Shown here in pieces: positions 27,418-35,670 of a DNA stretch of 64,000 nt. The position numbers and the translations under genes were made by a program. The stretch's first letter is position 1. Each line of letters opens with the position of its first letter. Below the pieces are notes generated by a model. It was not told the DNA's origin, did no database searches, and saw only the letters and a program-made list of their open reading frames with translations. The stretch is from Aurantiacibacter gangjinensis (GTDB taxonomy: Bacteria > Pseudomonadota > Alphaproteobacteria > Sphingomonadales > Sphingomonadaceae), in NCBI RefSeq assembly GCF_001886695.1, contig NZ_CP018097.1:2189001-2253000 (forward strand), written 5' to 3'.

Positions 27418-28581
27418 GTGAAGCCAATAAGATACATTCTTCCCCTCAGCGCCGCCCTCGCCCTCGCCGCCTGCGGTGAAGCGGAGAACTTCCAGCCGCC
27501 CGCCGGTGTCGCGTCGGACAATGGCGATGTCGCGGCAGCGGTCGACCCCGTGACCGAGGAAGAGCCTGCCGTGCCACTCGATGCGCAGATCGTTGCAGCG
27601 CGCGAGGAGCTGGAAGCCACATTGCAGGACATCGGCAAGGATTTCGGCGGATCGCTGGGCATTGCCGTCGTCGACGTGGAGCAGGACTGGCAGGCAGGCT
27701 TTAATGCCGACACTGTATTGCCACAGCAAAGCGTCAGCAAGACATGGGTCGCGCTGACCGCCATGGTGATGGCCGAGGCGGGCGAGCTCGACCTGGATGC
27801 ACCGATCCGCGTGACGCGCGAGGATTTGACGCTGTTCCACCAGCCGATCCGCAAAGAAATCTTGCGCGATGGCGCCGTCATCACCGATCATGCCGACCTG
27901 ATCGAGCGGGCCATCCAGCAAAGCGACAACACGGCCAACAACGCGCTGCTTCAGCGCGTGGGCGGGCCAGAAGCGATCCGCGCCATGCTGGCGGAGCAGG
28001 GGCTGGAGGGGATCCGCTTCGGTCCGGGCGAAAAGCCTATGCAGGCGGCGATTGCCGGTATGGAATGGCGCGATGCCTATTCCTACGGCAGCACCTTCTT
28101 CGATGCGCGCGACCAGGTGCCCGACAGCGTGCGCAAACGCGCGTTCGAAAGCTACTTGGCCGACCCGGTGGACGGCGCATCCGCCGCCGCCATCGCGCAG
28201 GCCTTTGCCGCCATCGTGCGCGGCGATGTGCTGTCGGAAGAGGGCGCGGACACTTTCCTCACCATCATGGCCAATACGCGCAGCGGGCCGCGCCGGTTGA
28301 AAGGCGGCCGGGAAGACGGCTGGGTCGTGTCGCACAAGACCGGCACCGGCCAGTTCTGGAACGGTATGCAGTCAGGCTATAACGATGTCGGCGTGCTCTT
28401 CGCGCCTGACAGCACGCCTTATGCCGTTGCGGTGATGATCGGCGTGACCGAGCGACCTACGCCGGAGCGCATGGAGATGATGCAATCGGTCACCCGCGCG
28501 GTGATCGCCTATCACGAGGCGTCACGCAGCGAGAGCGCCGCGGATGCGCCAGGTTCGGGCGATGAGGAAGAGGCCGGCTAG
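27418..28581 (+). CDS. Class A beta-lactamase-like lipoprotein
   Basis: 387-residue serine hydrolase with a lipoprotein signal (LALAACG). Active-site motifs in class A order: SVSK at 105-108, SDN at 169-171, a glutamate at 205 at exactly the Glu166 spacing (GPGEKPMQ, with Gln where Asn170 is usual), and KTG at 307-309. From SDN to KTG there are 138 residues, against about 104 in TEM-type enzymes, so about 34 residues are inserted after the omega loop (region of EWRDAYSYGSTFFDARD). GTG start. The 3' end overlaps the convergent gene by 60 bp. Beta-lactam hydrolysis is likely but untested. Confidence 0.85.
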   Translation: MKPIRYILPLSAALALAACGEAENFQPPAGVASDNGDVAAAVDPVTEEEPAVPLDAQIVAAREELEATLQDIGKDFGGSLGIAVVDVEQDWQAGFNADTVLPQQSVSKTWVALTAMVMAEAGELDLDAPIRVTREDLTLFHQPIRKEILRDGAVITDHADLIERAIQQSDNTANNALLQRVGGPEAIRAMLAEQGLEGIRFGPGEKPMQAAIAGMEWRDAYSYGSTFFDARDQVPDSVRKRAFESYLADPVDGASAAAIAQAFAAIVRGDVLSEEGADTFLTIMANTRSGPRRLKGGREDGWVVSHKTGTGQFWNGMQSGYNDVGVLFAPDSTPYAVAVMIGVTERPTPERMEMMQSVTRAVIAYHEASRSESAADAPGSGDEEEAG

Positions 28582-29034
28582 GCCGCCTACAACGTAGCTG
28601 GCTGTGTGGGCCCACGCCACGATTACGAAACGCTGGTGCCGTCCGGGCGCGATTTCCTCTGCCCAATACGGGCTGATATCGATTGCGCCGAGCGCGTAAA
28701 GCCCGCCCGCTGCCGCTCCCGCCAAAACCGCCCCGATGGCCGCGACCAGCATCACGCCAGCGACAGGCTTTCGCAGCTCGGATGCCGGGATCGGCGGCCT
28801 GCCGAAAGACCGCGCAGCTAAGGCCAGCATGATGCCAAGTATCAGCCCCACCCACCATGTCGCCAGCACGCCCCAGATAAGCGCCATCTGCACCGCTGTC
28901 GGGTCGGGCAGGATGGGGGCATGGGCGATTGTGAAATATTCAAGCGCGATATGGGCCGTCACCATGTCGTGCGCGATGCCGTAGAGAATGGCTGCCAGCA
29001 CGCAGAGCGCCACGATCTTCAAGGCTTCTTTCAT
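28522..29034 (-). CDS. Four-helix integral membrane protein of unknown function
   Basis: 170-residue membrane protein with about four hydrophobic helices (IVALCVLAAILYGIAHDMV, ALIWGVLATWWVGLILGIML, VAGVMLVAAIGAVLAGAAAG and a C-terminal AHTASYVVGGLAGLFLIAR). A histidine in each of the first, second and last helices may be notable. I do not recognise the family. It follows pgsA by 11 bases, so it is likely co-transcribed. Its last 20 codons are antisense to the beta-lactamase 3' end. An alternative TTG start at 29049 overlaps the pgsA stop. Confidence 0.75.
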   Translation of the reverse strand: MKEALKIVALCVLAAILYGIAHDMVTAHIALEYFTIAHAPILPDPTAVQMALIWGVLATWWVGLILGIMLALAARSFGRPPIPASELRKPVAGVMLVAAIGAVLAGAAAGGLYALGAIDISPYWAEEIAPGRHQRFVIVAWAHTASYVVGGLAGLFLIARTWRIRGALAA

Positions 29035-29045
29035 CGCGCTGGCGA

Positions 29046-29663
29046 TCAATCCATGTGCTTCAGGCCGACACGCAGGTAATCCCAGCCGGTGATGACCGTG
29101 AGCGCCGCCGCTGCCCACAGGCTGATGAGGCCGACTGTGCGCACCCATTGTTCGGCTGCCGTCCGGCAGTCTTCCGCCAGCGACGCGCAAGGCGGGCCAT
29201 GCACCGCCGCGCCCAAGATCAGCGCGCCCAATGCGACCAGCTGGAAAGTGGTCTTCCATTTGGCCAGTTTCGATACCGGCACGCTTACCTGCAATCCGCC
29301 GAGAAATTCGCGCAGGCCCGATACGGCGATCTCGCGAATGAGGATGATGAGGCCCGCAATCACATGGAGGTCTCCCACCACCGGCCCGCGCAACAGGCCT
29401 TGCGCCGCTAGCACCAGGATCACGGTCGCCACCATGATCTTGTCGGCAATGGGATCGAGGAAGATGCCCAGCTTGCTCACTGCGCCGCTCGACCTTGCCA
29501 GCATCCCGTCGAAATAGTCGGTAATGCCCATCAGGCAGTAAAGCGCGAAGGCAAGGTAATAGCCCAGCGCCCAGCCCGGCCACCAGAGCAGGAAGCCTAG
29601 CAAGGGCAGTGCCAGGATACGGCTGAGCGTGAGGATATTGGGCAGTGTCCACATCGTGCGCAT
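29046..29663 (-). CDS. pgsA: CDP-diacylglycerol--glycerol-3-phosphate 3-phosphatidyltransferase
   Basis: Makes phosphatidylglycerol phosphate, the committed step to phosphatidylglycerol and cardiolipin. 205 residues with several TM helices and the CDP-alcohol phosphotransferase signature in DYFDGMLARSSGAVSK through LGIFLDPIADK (D-x2-D-G-x2-A-R-x8-G-x3-D-x3-D). ATG at 29663, or ATG at 29654 three codons later. It is divergent from the LplT-like MFS gene and leads a small operon with the membrane protein gene downstream. Confidence 0.95.
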   Translation of the reverse strand: MRTMWTLPNILTLSRILALPLLGFLLWWPGWALGYYLAFALYCLMGITDYFDGMLARSSGAVSKLGIFLDPIADKIMVATVILVLAAQGLLRGPVVGDLHVIAGLIILIREIAVSGLREFLGGLQVSVPVSKLAKWKTTFQLVALGALILGAAVHGPPCASLAEDCRTAAEQWVRTVGLISLWAAAALTVITGWDYLRVGLKHMD

Positions 29664-29775
29664 CGCCCTAGCCGCAATTGCCCGCAGGAAAAAGCGCAAG
29701 ACTTGCTGCCATTTGGGACAAATGCCGCTAGGGAGGGTGCCGGACAGCCCGGACGGGCGCTCTTACGAAGGCCCG

Positions 29776-31092
29776 ATGTTCACCTCCATTCACTTGCTGA
29801 AGCGTCGACGCTTCCTGCCGCTTTTCTGCACCCAGTTGCTGAATGCCTTCAACGATAATCTCTACAAAACGACGATGGTGCTGTTCGTTGTCTACACGGT
29901 CTACAGCTCTGCCGACACGGAACTGATGTTTTCCAGCCTCGCCTCGGGCGTGTTCATCCTGCCGTTCTTCCTGTTGTCGGCGATTGCCGGGCAATTGGCG
30001 GATATGCGCGACAAGGCAAAGTTGATCCGGCGGATCAAGGCGGCGGAAATCGGCTTGATGTGCGTTGGCGCTGCCGGCCTGATGATGGCGTGGTACGATA
30101 TCGCGGTCGATACGGTTGCCATCCCGCTGCTTATGCTGACCCTCTTCGGCACCGGCATCCAATCCGCTTTCTTCGGGCCAATCAAATACGCGATCCTGCC
30201 GCAGCATCTTCGCAAGGACGAGGTGCTGGCGGGCACGGGCCTTGTGGAAGCGGGCACGTACATCGCGATCATGACAGGGGTCATCCTGGCCGGACTGCTG
30301 GCGGAGCGCGTGGAAATCGCCGCCATCGGCATCATCGTGTTCTCGCTGATCGGCTATGCCGTGTCGCGGCAAGTGCCCCCGGCCCCGCCCGTCGCGGTGA
30401 AAGAGCCGATCGATTTCAATCCCGTCACATCCTCATGGACGATCATCAAGGCCGTGGCGGGCAATCGCGAGATTTTTCTCGCCATCATCGCCATCAGCTT
30501 TTTCTGGACCATCGGATCCGTGCTGTTCATCCAGTTCCCCCCGCTCGCCAAGAATGTGCTGATGGCCGATCCTGCGGTCGCCAGCCTGTTTCTCGTCTTC
30601 TTCTCGATAGGCGTCGCCATCGGTTCCGTGGCGGTGAACATGCTGCTGAAGGGCCGCGTGTCGGCACGCTATTCACCGCTCAGCGTAACCGTGATGGGCG
30701 TGATGGTCGTCGTGTTCTACTTCGTCTGCCGCGCCTGGAACGCCATGCTGGTGGACGAGCAGCTGATGGATGTGGGCGAGTTCCTCTCTTACCCGCTTGC
30801 CTGGGCCGTTCTGGGCAGCTTGCTGCTGGTGGCGATCTTCGGCGGCATGTTCGTGGTGCCGCTCTATGCTTTCCTCACCACCAAGGTGCCCGCCTCGCAG
30901 ACCAGCCGCGCGGTAGCAGCGAACAATATCCTCAATTCCGGCGCAATGGTGGTGGGCGCATTGCTAGCGCTGGGCCTCAGCGAAGCGGGCGTGCCGCTTG
31001 CCGAGCAGTTGCTGCTGAGTGCTGCGATGTGTGTGGTGTCCGCGTGGCTGGGCATGAAGCTCTACCGCGCGGAAACGGAAGAACTGGCCTAA
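29776..31092 (+). CDS. MFS transporter, lysophospholipid transporter LplT-like
   Basis: 438-residue major facilitator protein with about 12 TM helices. The N-terminal FCTQLLNAFNDNLYKTTMV is the signature of the LplT/Aas transporter group that flips lysophospholipids inward for re-acylation, and FFGPIKYAILPQHLRKDEVLAGTGLVEAGT fits too. No fused acyltransferase or acyl-ACP synthetase follows. ATG at 29776 was chosen; a longer frame extends upstream without support. It sits back to back with pgsA, consistent with phospholipid traffic. Confidence 0.82.
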   Translation: MFTSIHLLKRRRFLPLFCTQLLNAFNDNLYKTTMVLFVVYTVYSSADTELMFSSLASGVFILPFFLLSAIAGQLADMRDKAKLIRRIKAAEIGLMCVGAAGLMMAWYDIAVDTVAIPLLMLTLFGTGIQSAFFGPIKYAILPQHLRKDEVLAGTGLVEAGTYIAIMTGVILAGLLAERVEIAAIGIIVFSLIGYAVSRQVPPAPPVAVKEPIDFNPVTSSWTIIKAVAGNREIFLAIIAISFFWTIGSVLFIQFPPLAKNVLMADPAVASLFLVFFSIGVAIGSVAVNMLLKGRVSARYSPLSVTVMGVMVVVFYFVCRAWNAMLVDEQLMDVGEFLSYPLAWAVLGSLLLVAIFGGMFVVPLYAFLTTKVPASQTSRAVAANNILNSGAMVVGALLALGLSEAGVPLAEQLLLSAAMCVVSAWLGMKLYRAETEELA

Positions 31093-31123
31093 AACTGCGC
31101 CTGAAGCGGCGCAGCGACAGTGG

Positions 31124-31333
31124 TCAGGCGATGAAGGTCATGGTGGCGAGAAAGCCCGCCGTGTAGGTCGCGGCGACCGTTTCCAGATCCTTGCGCGTGA
31201 TGCCGAGCGACAGGCGCTCGCGCCACGGAGCCATCGGCTCGATCTCGTTGGCACGGGCCAGAACGTGCGGTGGAAGCGAAGCCCGGTACGGGTGGCGGGC
31301 GGACTCGGTTGTGAGGACAAGTGAGCGTCTCAT
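31124..31333 (-). CDS. Small hypothetical protein, 69 residues
   Basis: Predicted protein beginning MRRSLVLTTESARHPYRASL and ending in a hydrophobic GFLATMTFIA. The middle has PPHVLARANEIEPMAPWRER. I do not recognise it. Third-codon-position G/C and the defined ends look gene-like. No strong Shine-Dalgarno is visible, but a near-CtrA site lies just upstream. It converges on the MFS gene. It could be a cell-cycle or stress microprotein; function unknown. Confidence 0.5.
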   Translation of the reverse strand: MRRSLVLTTESARHPYRASLPPHVLARANEIEPMAPWRERLSLGITRKDLETVAATYTAGFLATMTFIA

Positions 31334-31342
31334 GATGCCGGG

Positions 31343-31358
31343 TTAACGATTTGCTAAC
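31343..31358. promoter_or_regulatory. Near-consensus CtrA box
   Basis: TTAACGATTTGCTAAC, which in reverse reads TTAG-N7-TTAA, differs by one base from TTAA-N7-TTAA. It sits about 10-25 nt upstream of the 69-residue gene start at 31333. Followed by CAT to give the frequent TAACCAT word. Confidence 0.4.
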
Positions 31359-31434
31359 CATTTGGCTCCCCGTCGGGACGGACTGTCCACACCCGGGACG
31401 GTTGATAGGTAGTCTTGCGTGCGTCTTCCCCACG

Positions 31435-31470
31435 CAAAAACGGCGCCACCCGCAAAGGCAGCGCCGCTTT
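31435..31470 (-). terminator. Terminator after the SDR gene
   Basis: On the minus strand a CGGCGC/GCGCCG stem extended by AA-TT pairs, with a 14-nt loop, is followed by TTTTTG. It lies about 35 nt beyond the SDR stop codon. Confidence 0.75.
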
Positions 31471-31503
31471 GTAATGTGGGAAGAATCTGCCGATCTACGC
31501 CGA

Positions 31504-32253
31504 TCAACGCATGGTCATGCCGCCATCGACGAAATACTCCGAACCGGTCACGTAGCTCGCGTGATCGCTGAGCAGGAAGAGGGCGACCTGCGCCACTTCC
31601 TTTGCTTCTCCCATCCGGCCCAGCGCGACGGAGCTTTTGATGCGGTCGATCATGTCCTCCTTCTCGTCCTCGTCGAGGCCCATGCCTTCGAAGAAGTTGG
31701 TGTCGATGGGCCCTGGCGCCACGGCGTTCACGCGAACATTGCGCGGCGCGAGGGCGCGGGCATAGGAGCGCGACAGAGCGAGATCGGCCGCTTTCGTCGC
31801 CGCATATACTGCGCCCTGAGGCTGGCCGAGATAAGGCGCGACCGAGCTGGTAAAGAGCACGGACCCGCCATCCTTCACCTCGTCCATCAGCGCGGCCATC
31901 TGCAACACCGGCCCGCGCACATTCACATTCATCATGTGATCGAACATTTCGGCATCGTTCTCGGATGGTTCGGCAAATTTGCCGTAACCGGCATTAAGCC
32001 AAAGCCCGTCGAGACCGTCCATCTGGTCTTTCACCTTTGCGGCAAGGTCTTTCGCCGCCTCGGGATCGCTCGCATCGTTGCGCAGCACCAGCGAGCCCTT
32101 GGGCAGGGAGCGGCCCGCTTCGTCGAGGTGGTCCTGGCTCGTGCCGGTCACGGCGACCTCGCCGCCTTCCTCGACGATCATCTTGGCCGCTTCGAGGCCG
32201 AAGCCGCTTGTGCCGCCGGTAATGAGGATGCGCTTGCCGTCGAACCTGTTCAT
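31504..32253 (-). CDS. Short-chain dehydrogenase/reductase (SDR), classical type
   Basis: 249-residue NAD(P)-dependent oxidoreductase. Cofactor loop TGGTSGFGLEAA, catalytic serine in LFTSSVAPYLG and the catalytic pair YAATK are present; LNAGYG stabilises the core and the C-terminal TGSEYFVDGGMTMR is typical. Residues VTGTSQ after the second strand suggest NADP(H) preference, but the substrate is unknown. ATG at 32253. It is a single-gene transcript closed by its own terminator. Confidence 0.9.
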   Translation of the reverse strand: MNRFDGKRILITGGTSGFGLEAAKMIVEEGGEVAVTGTSQDHLDEAGRSLPKGSLVLRNDASDPEAAKDLAAKVKDQMDGLDGLWLNAGYGKFAEPSENDAEMFDHMMNVNVRGPVLQMAALMDEVKDGGSVLFTSSVAPYLGQPQGAVYAATKAADLALSRSYARALAPRNVRVNAVAPGPIDTNFFEGMGLDEDEKEDMIDRIKSSVALGRMGEAKEVAQVALFLLSDHASYVTGSEYFVDGGMTMR

Positions 32254-32312
32254 GATTGTCTCCTGGTGGGGGTATGCCTCTCACAACCGAGCGGCCCGGC
32301 GCGATGTTCCAG

Positions 32313-32350
32313 CAAAAAGGCCGCCCCTCGGTGAGAGGAGCGGCCTTTTG
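32313..32350 (-). terminator. Terminator after the CsbD gene
   Basis: On the minus strand AAAGGCCGC pairs with GCGGCCTTT, with additional GAGG/CCTC pairs around a short loop and a T run. It lies 20 nt past the csbD-like stop. Confidence 0.88.
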
Positions 32351-32370
32351 TAAGGCGCAATGAGCGCCGG

Positions 32371-32541
32371 TTAGATGTCGTTACCCATCTTACCCTGCAT
32401 TTCGCCCTTGAACTGCTGGGCTTCGCCCTTGGCTTCCTGTTTCTTGCCTTCGGCGCGCGTTTCAGGATCGTCCGACTTCTGCTTCAGATTGCCCGTGGCT
32501 TCGTTGGCGTTGCCTTTGATCTTTTCGGTAAGTTCACCCAT
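32371..32541 (-). CDS. CsbD family stress protein
   Basis: 56-residue very hydrophilic protein: MGELTEKIKGNANEATGNLK, then lysine- and glutamate-rich repeats (KKQEAKGEAQQFKGEMQGK). This is the CsbD family, induced by general stress in many bacteria and of unknown mechanism. ATG at 32541 follows AGGAG by about 7 nt; upstream frame codons lack support. It is monocistronic, ended by a strong hairpin. Confidence 0.88.
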   Translation of the reverse strand: MGELTEKIKGNANEATGNLKQKSDDPETRAEGKKQEAKGEAQQFKGEMQGKMGNDI

Positions 32542-32623
32542 GATGATGCTCCTGTCGGTTGTATTGGCGCGAATGCCGCGCCGCAATACACAACCAACGG
32601 ATCGCCATGCGCGAAGTTCCGAT

Positions 32624-33034
32624 TTAGCCCTCTGACATCTTTATGATTTTGGCCCATTCGTCCGGTCTTATTTCCGCCACAGACAGGCGTGACAAGCGAA
32701 CCAGTTCGATGCCTTCTAGATCGGGATTGGCCTTGATCGCCTTCAGCGTCACGAAGTTCTCCAGAGGCCGCACGGGCTTCACCTTCACGGTAGGCCACTT
32801 GCCCTCGGGGTCGGTGGGATCGACCAGCCCTGCCTCGCTCACTTCGGCGATGCCGACAATCTCCAGCCCCTTGTTGGAATGGTAGAAGAAGCACTGGTCT
32901 CCCTTCTCCATGGCCTTCAGATTGTTCGCCGCGCGGTGGTTGCGCACACCGTCCCAGATCGTCTCGCCGTCCTTGACCAGCTGGTCCCACGAATACTTGA
33001 ACGGTTCGGATTTTATCAGCCAGTGATTTGGCAA
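32624..33034 (-). CDS. EVE domain-containing protein
   Basis: 136-residue PUA-like EVE domain protein that probably binds modified nucleotides in nucleic acid. Family marks: WLIKSEPFKYSWDQL, WDGVRNHRAANNLKAMEKGD, CFFYHSNKGLEIVGIAEV and VKPVRPLENFVTLKAIK. The start is TTG at 33034, six bases after AGGAG. No restriction-modification genes are adjacent. It is divergent from the second GGDEF-EAL gene. Confidence 0.9.
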   Translation of the reverse strand: MPNHWLIKSEPFKYSWDQLVKDGETIWDGVRNHRAANNLKAMEKGDQCFFYHSNKGLEIVGIAEVSEAGLVDPTDPEGKWPTVKVKPVRPLENFVTLKAIKANPDLEGIELVRLSRLSVAEIRPDEWAKIIKMSEG

Positions 33035-33149
33035 AGGGCACTCCTGTTTCTGTCGGCTTTCGCCTAGCGCGCTGCCGCAATTCGGGCAATTAACACAATG
33101 TTGAACTTGTTGACGGAAAAGACCCTATCGGAAATGGGGGCTTCATTCT

Positions 33150-34802
33150 TTGAAGCAGGACATGGACAGCGCTGATGGCCTCAAGGGCCGGGGATTGGAC
33201 GCCGCCGAACGCGATGTGATCGCGCTGGGCATTGCCATTGCGGCTATCATCCTTTTCATCGGAACAGGCGGCTCCGCATTGCCGCAGGCTGTCGGTGCGC
33301 TGCTCAATGGCGGGAAAGCGCCCGACCTCTTTCTTACCAACGCCCTTCTCCTCAACATCGCCCTGCTGATTTTTGGCTGGCGCCGTTACAACGATCTGCG
33401 CCGCGAAATCAGGGAGCGCTTCGCTGCCGAACAGCAGGCGCGCGAACTGGCGGAGCGTGATGCGCTGACCGGTTGCCTCAATCGCCGCAGCGGCCCTGCC
33501 GCTATCGAAGCGCTGCGCCAGCGCCTTGCCACGCGCGGGCAGGAACTGGTCGTGCTGATGATCGACCTCGACAATTTCAAACAGATCAATGATGTGCACG
33601 GACACAAGGTCGGCGACCTCGTGCTGTCCACCATCGGCCGCAGGCTGGAAACGGCCCTGCCCGCCGACAGTGTGATCGTGCGCGTTGGCGGCGACGAGTT
33701 CGTATGCGCCTTTGCCGGTCCGCAAAATTCTCTCGAGCATATCGACAACCGCGTCGCCGCTATGATCGCGCAGGCATCGCGGCCCGTTCTTACCGACAAT
33801 ACCAGTGTCGAAGCGACCGTTTCTATCGGTATCACACGGAGCGACGCAGACAGGGCCGACGACAACGATGTGACGCCGGAGACGCTGATCCACCGCGCCG
33901 ATATCGCCATGTATCATGCGAAGAAGCAGGGCCGTAACCGCGCGCACTGGTTCGCCGCCGAAATGGAAGACGAGCTGCGCTATCGCAACGAGCTGGAAGC
34001 GAATATCCGCGCCGCCGTCGCGAATGATGAATTCGTGCCCTTCTATGAACAGCAGGTCGATATCGGCACAGGCGAGCTGGCCGGTTTCGAAATGCTCGCC
34101 CGCTGGGACAGCCCGCGATACGGCATGGTCAGCCCGGACATTTTCATCCCGGTGGCCGAGGAAATCGACCTTATCAGCGAGCTTTCCGAAAAGCTCATGC
34201 GCAAGGCGCTGCTCGACGCTGTCGATTGGGATGCCAGCCTTACTCTCTCGGTCAACGTCTCGCCGGTACAGCTGCGCGATCCATGGTTTGCGCAAAAGCT
34301 GCTGCAACTGCTGGTGGAAACCGGATTCCCGCCCGCAAGGCTGGAAATCGAGATTACCGAAAGCTGCCTGCACGAGAATGTGAGCACCGTGCGCTCCATC
34401 GTTACCAGCCTCAAGAACCAGGGCATCCGCATTGCGCTCGATGATTTCGGCACGGGCTATTCCAGCCTGTCGCAACTGCGCACGCTGCCTTTCGACCGCA
34501 TGAAGATCGATCGCAGCTTCGTATCCGAACTCGCCACCGATGGCCGTGGGCGGGAACTGGTGGAAGCCATCGTGTCGCTGGGCAAGAGCCTTGCCCTGCC
34601 GGTGACGGCGGAAGGCGTGGTGAGCAATGAAATCCTTTCCTACCTGCAATCGCTAGGTGAGATGAAAGGCCAGGGCTTTCTGTATGGCGAGCCCGCGGAT
34701 GTCAAGGCCACACGCGCTTTGCTCGCATCCCTGGGCCTGCTGCGCAGTTCGCAGGACGAGGAACTGGCCTTTGAGGAATTGCCGCGCGTGAGCGTGGGCT
34801 AG
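33150..34802 (+). CDS. Membrane-anchored GGDEF-EAL protein
   Basis: 550-residue c-di-GMP enzyme. Two N-terminal TM helices (IALGIAIAAIILFIG and LFLTNALLLNIALLIFGW) precede the GGDEF domain (motif at 180-184, RVGGDEF intact) and an EAL domain in which the signature reads EML at 314-316. The remaining catalytic loops NVSP, EITES, DDFGTGYSSLSQL and EGV are present, so phosphodiesterase activity is likely. TTG at 33150 has GGGGG upstream; ATG at 33162 is the alternative. It is divergent from the EVE gene and followed by dapF. Confidence 0.9.
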   Translation: MKQDMDSADGLKGRGLDAAERDVIALGIAIAAIILFIGTGGSALPQAVGALLNGGKAPDLFLTNALLLNIALLIFGWRRYNDLRREIRERFAAEQQARELAERDALTGCLNRRSGPAAIEALRQRLATRGQELVVLMIDLDNFKQINDVHGHKVGDLVLSTIGRRLETALPADSVIVRVGGDEFVCAFAGPQNSLEHIDNRVAAMIAQASRPVLTDNTSVEATVSIGITRSDADRADDNDVTPETLIHRADIAMYHAKKQGRNRAHWFAAEMEDELRYRNELEANIRAAVANDEFVPFYEQQVDIGTGELAGFEMLARWDSPRYGMVSPDIFIPVAEEIDLISELSEKLMRKALLDAVDWDASLTLSVNVSPVQLRDPWFAQKLLQLLVETGFPPARLEIEITESCLHENVSTVRSIVTSLKNQGIRIALDDFGTGYSSLSQLRTLPFDRMKIDRSFVSELATDGRGRELVEAIVSLGKSLALPVTAEGVVSNEILSYLQSLGEMKGQGFLYGEPADVKATRALLASLGLLRSSQDEELAFEELPRVSVG

Positions 34803-34857
34803 GCTGCCTGCCCCGCTGACCATTGCGGTGCGCCCGCAACGCCCCTAAGTCGCCGCC

Positions 34858-35670
34858 ATGCGGACCGATTTCATCAAGATGCACGGGCTTGGCAACGATT
34901 TCGTCGTGCTGGACGCGCGCGAAACCGCCCTGCCCGCTGCGATGACGCCCATCATTGCAGCTAAGCTGGCTGATCGGCGCGAGGGTATTGGCTGCGATCA
35001 ACTGATCCTGCTCGAACCGAGCGACCAGGCCGATTTCACCATGCGCATATTCAATCACGATGGCGGCGAAGTGGGAGCGTGCGGTAACGCCGCTCGCGCG
35101 GTCGGTCTTCTGGCGGGCGGCGACGCGACTATCGCCACGGCGGGCGGCACAATTCAGACGCGCGCCAACGACGCCGGGATAGCGGTTGATATGGGAGAGC
35201 CGCGCTTCGACTGGGAAGCCATCCCGTTGGCCTATGCGATGGATACATTGTCCTTGCCGCTGGCTTGGCACGGATTGGCGAACCCGGTCGCTGTAAATGT
35301 AGGCAACCCGCACGTCGTTTTCTTCGTCGACGAGAAAGACGCTGTGGGCCTGTACTCGATCGGTCCGGACATCGAAAACGACCCGGTGTTTCCCGAACGC
35401 ATCAACGTAAATGTCGCCAAGGTGTTGGACCGGCAGACCATCAAGCTGCAAGTGTGGGAGCGCGGCGCCGGCCTCACCCGCGCCTGCGGCACCGGCGCCT
35501 GCGCCACCGCGGTCGCCGCCATGCGCCGCGGGCTGACGGACCGCGATGTCACCGTTCACCTGCCAGGCGGCCCGCTGTCGATTGCCTGGAGCGACGACAA
35601 TCGCATCACCATGACCGGCCCCGCGACCGAAGCCTTTCGCGGGTCTTTCCTCTGGGACGATTACGCATGA
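34858..35670 (+). CDS. dapF: Diaminopimelate epimerase
   Basis: Converts LL- to meso-diaminopimelate for lysine and peptidoglycan. 270 residues. N-terminal FIKMHGLGNDFVVLD, first catalytic cysteine in VGACGNAARAV and second in TRACGTGACATAV; the two-fold pseudo-symmetric fold should be complete. The stop overlaps the mtaB start (ATGA). It begins a dapF-mtaB-ftsY operon found in several alphaproteobacteria. Confidence 0.96.
   Translation: MRTDFIKMHGLGNDFVVLDARETALPAAMTPIIAAKLADRREGIGCDQLILLEPSDQADFTMRIFNHDGGEVGACGNAARAVGLLAGGDATIATAGGTIQTRANDAGIAVDMGEPRFDWEAIPLAYAMDTLSLPLAWHGLANPVAVNVGNPHVVFFVDEKDAVGLYSIGPDIENDPVFPERINVNVAKVLDRQTIKLQVWERGAGLTRACGTGACATAVAAMRRGLTDRDVTVHLPGGPLSIAWSDDNRITMTGPATEAFRGSFLWDDYA

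Noticed and set aside
27418-28581. Beta-lactamase-like protein seemed to lack Glu166
   Set aside because: Counting 36 residues from the SDN serine lands on a glutamate (residue 205), so the general base may be present after all.
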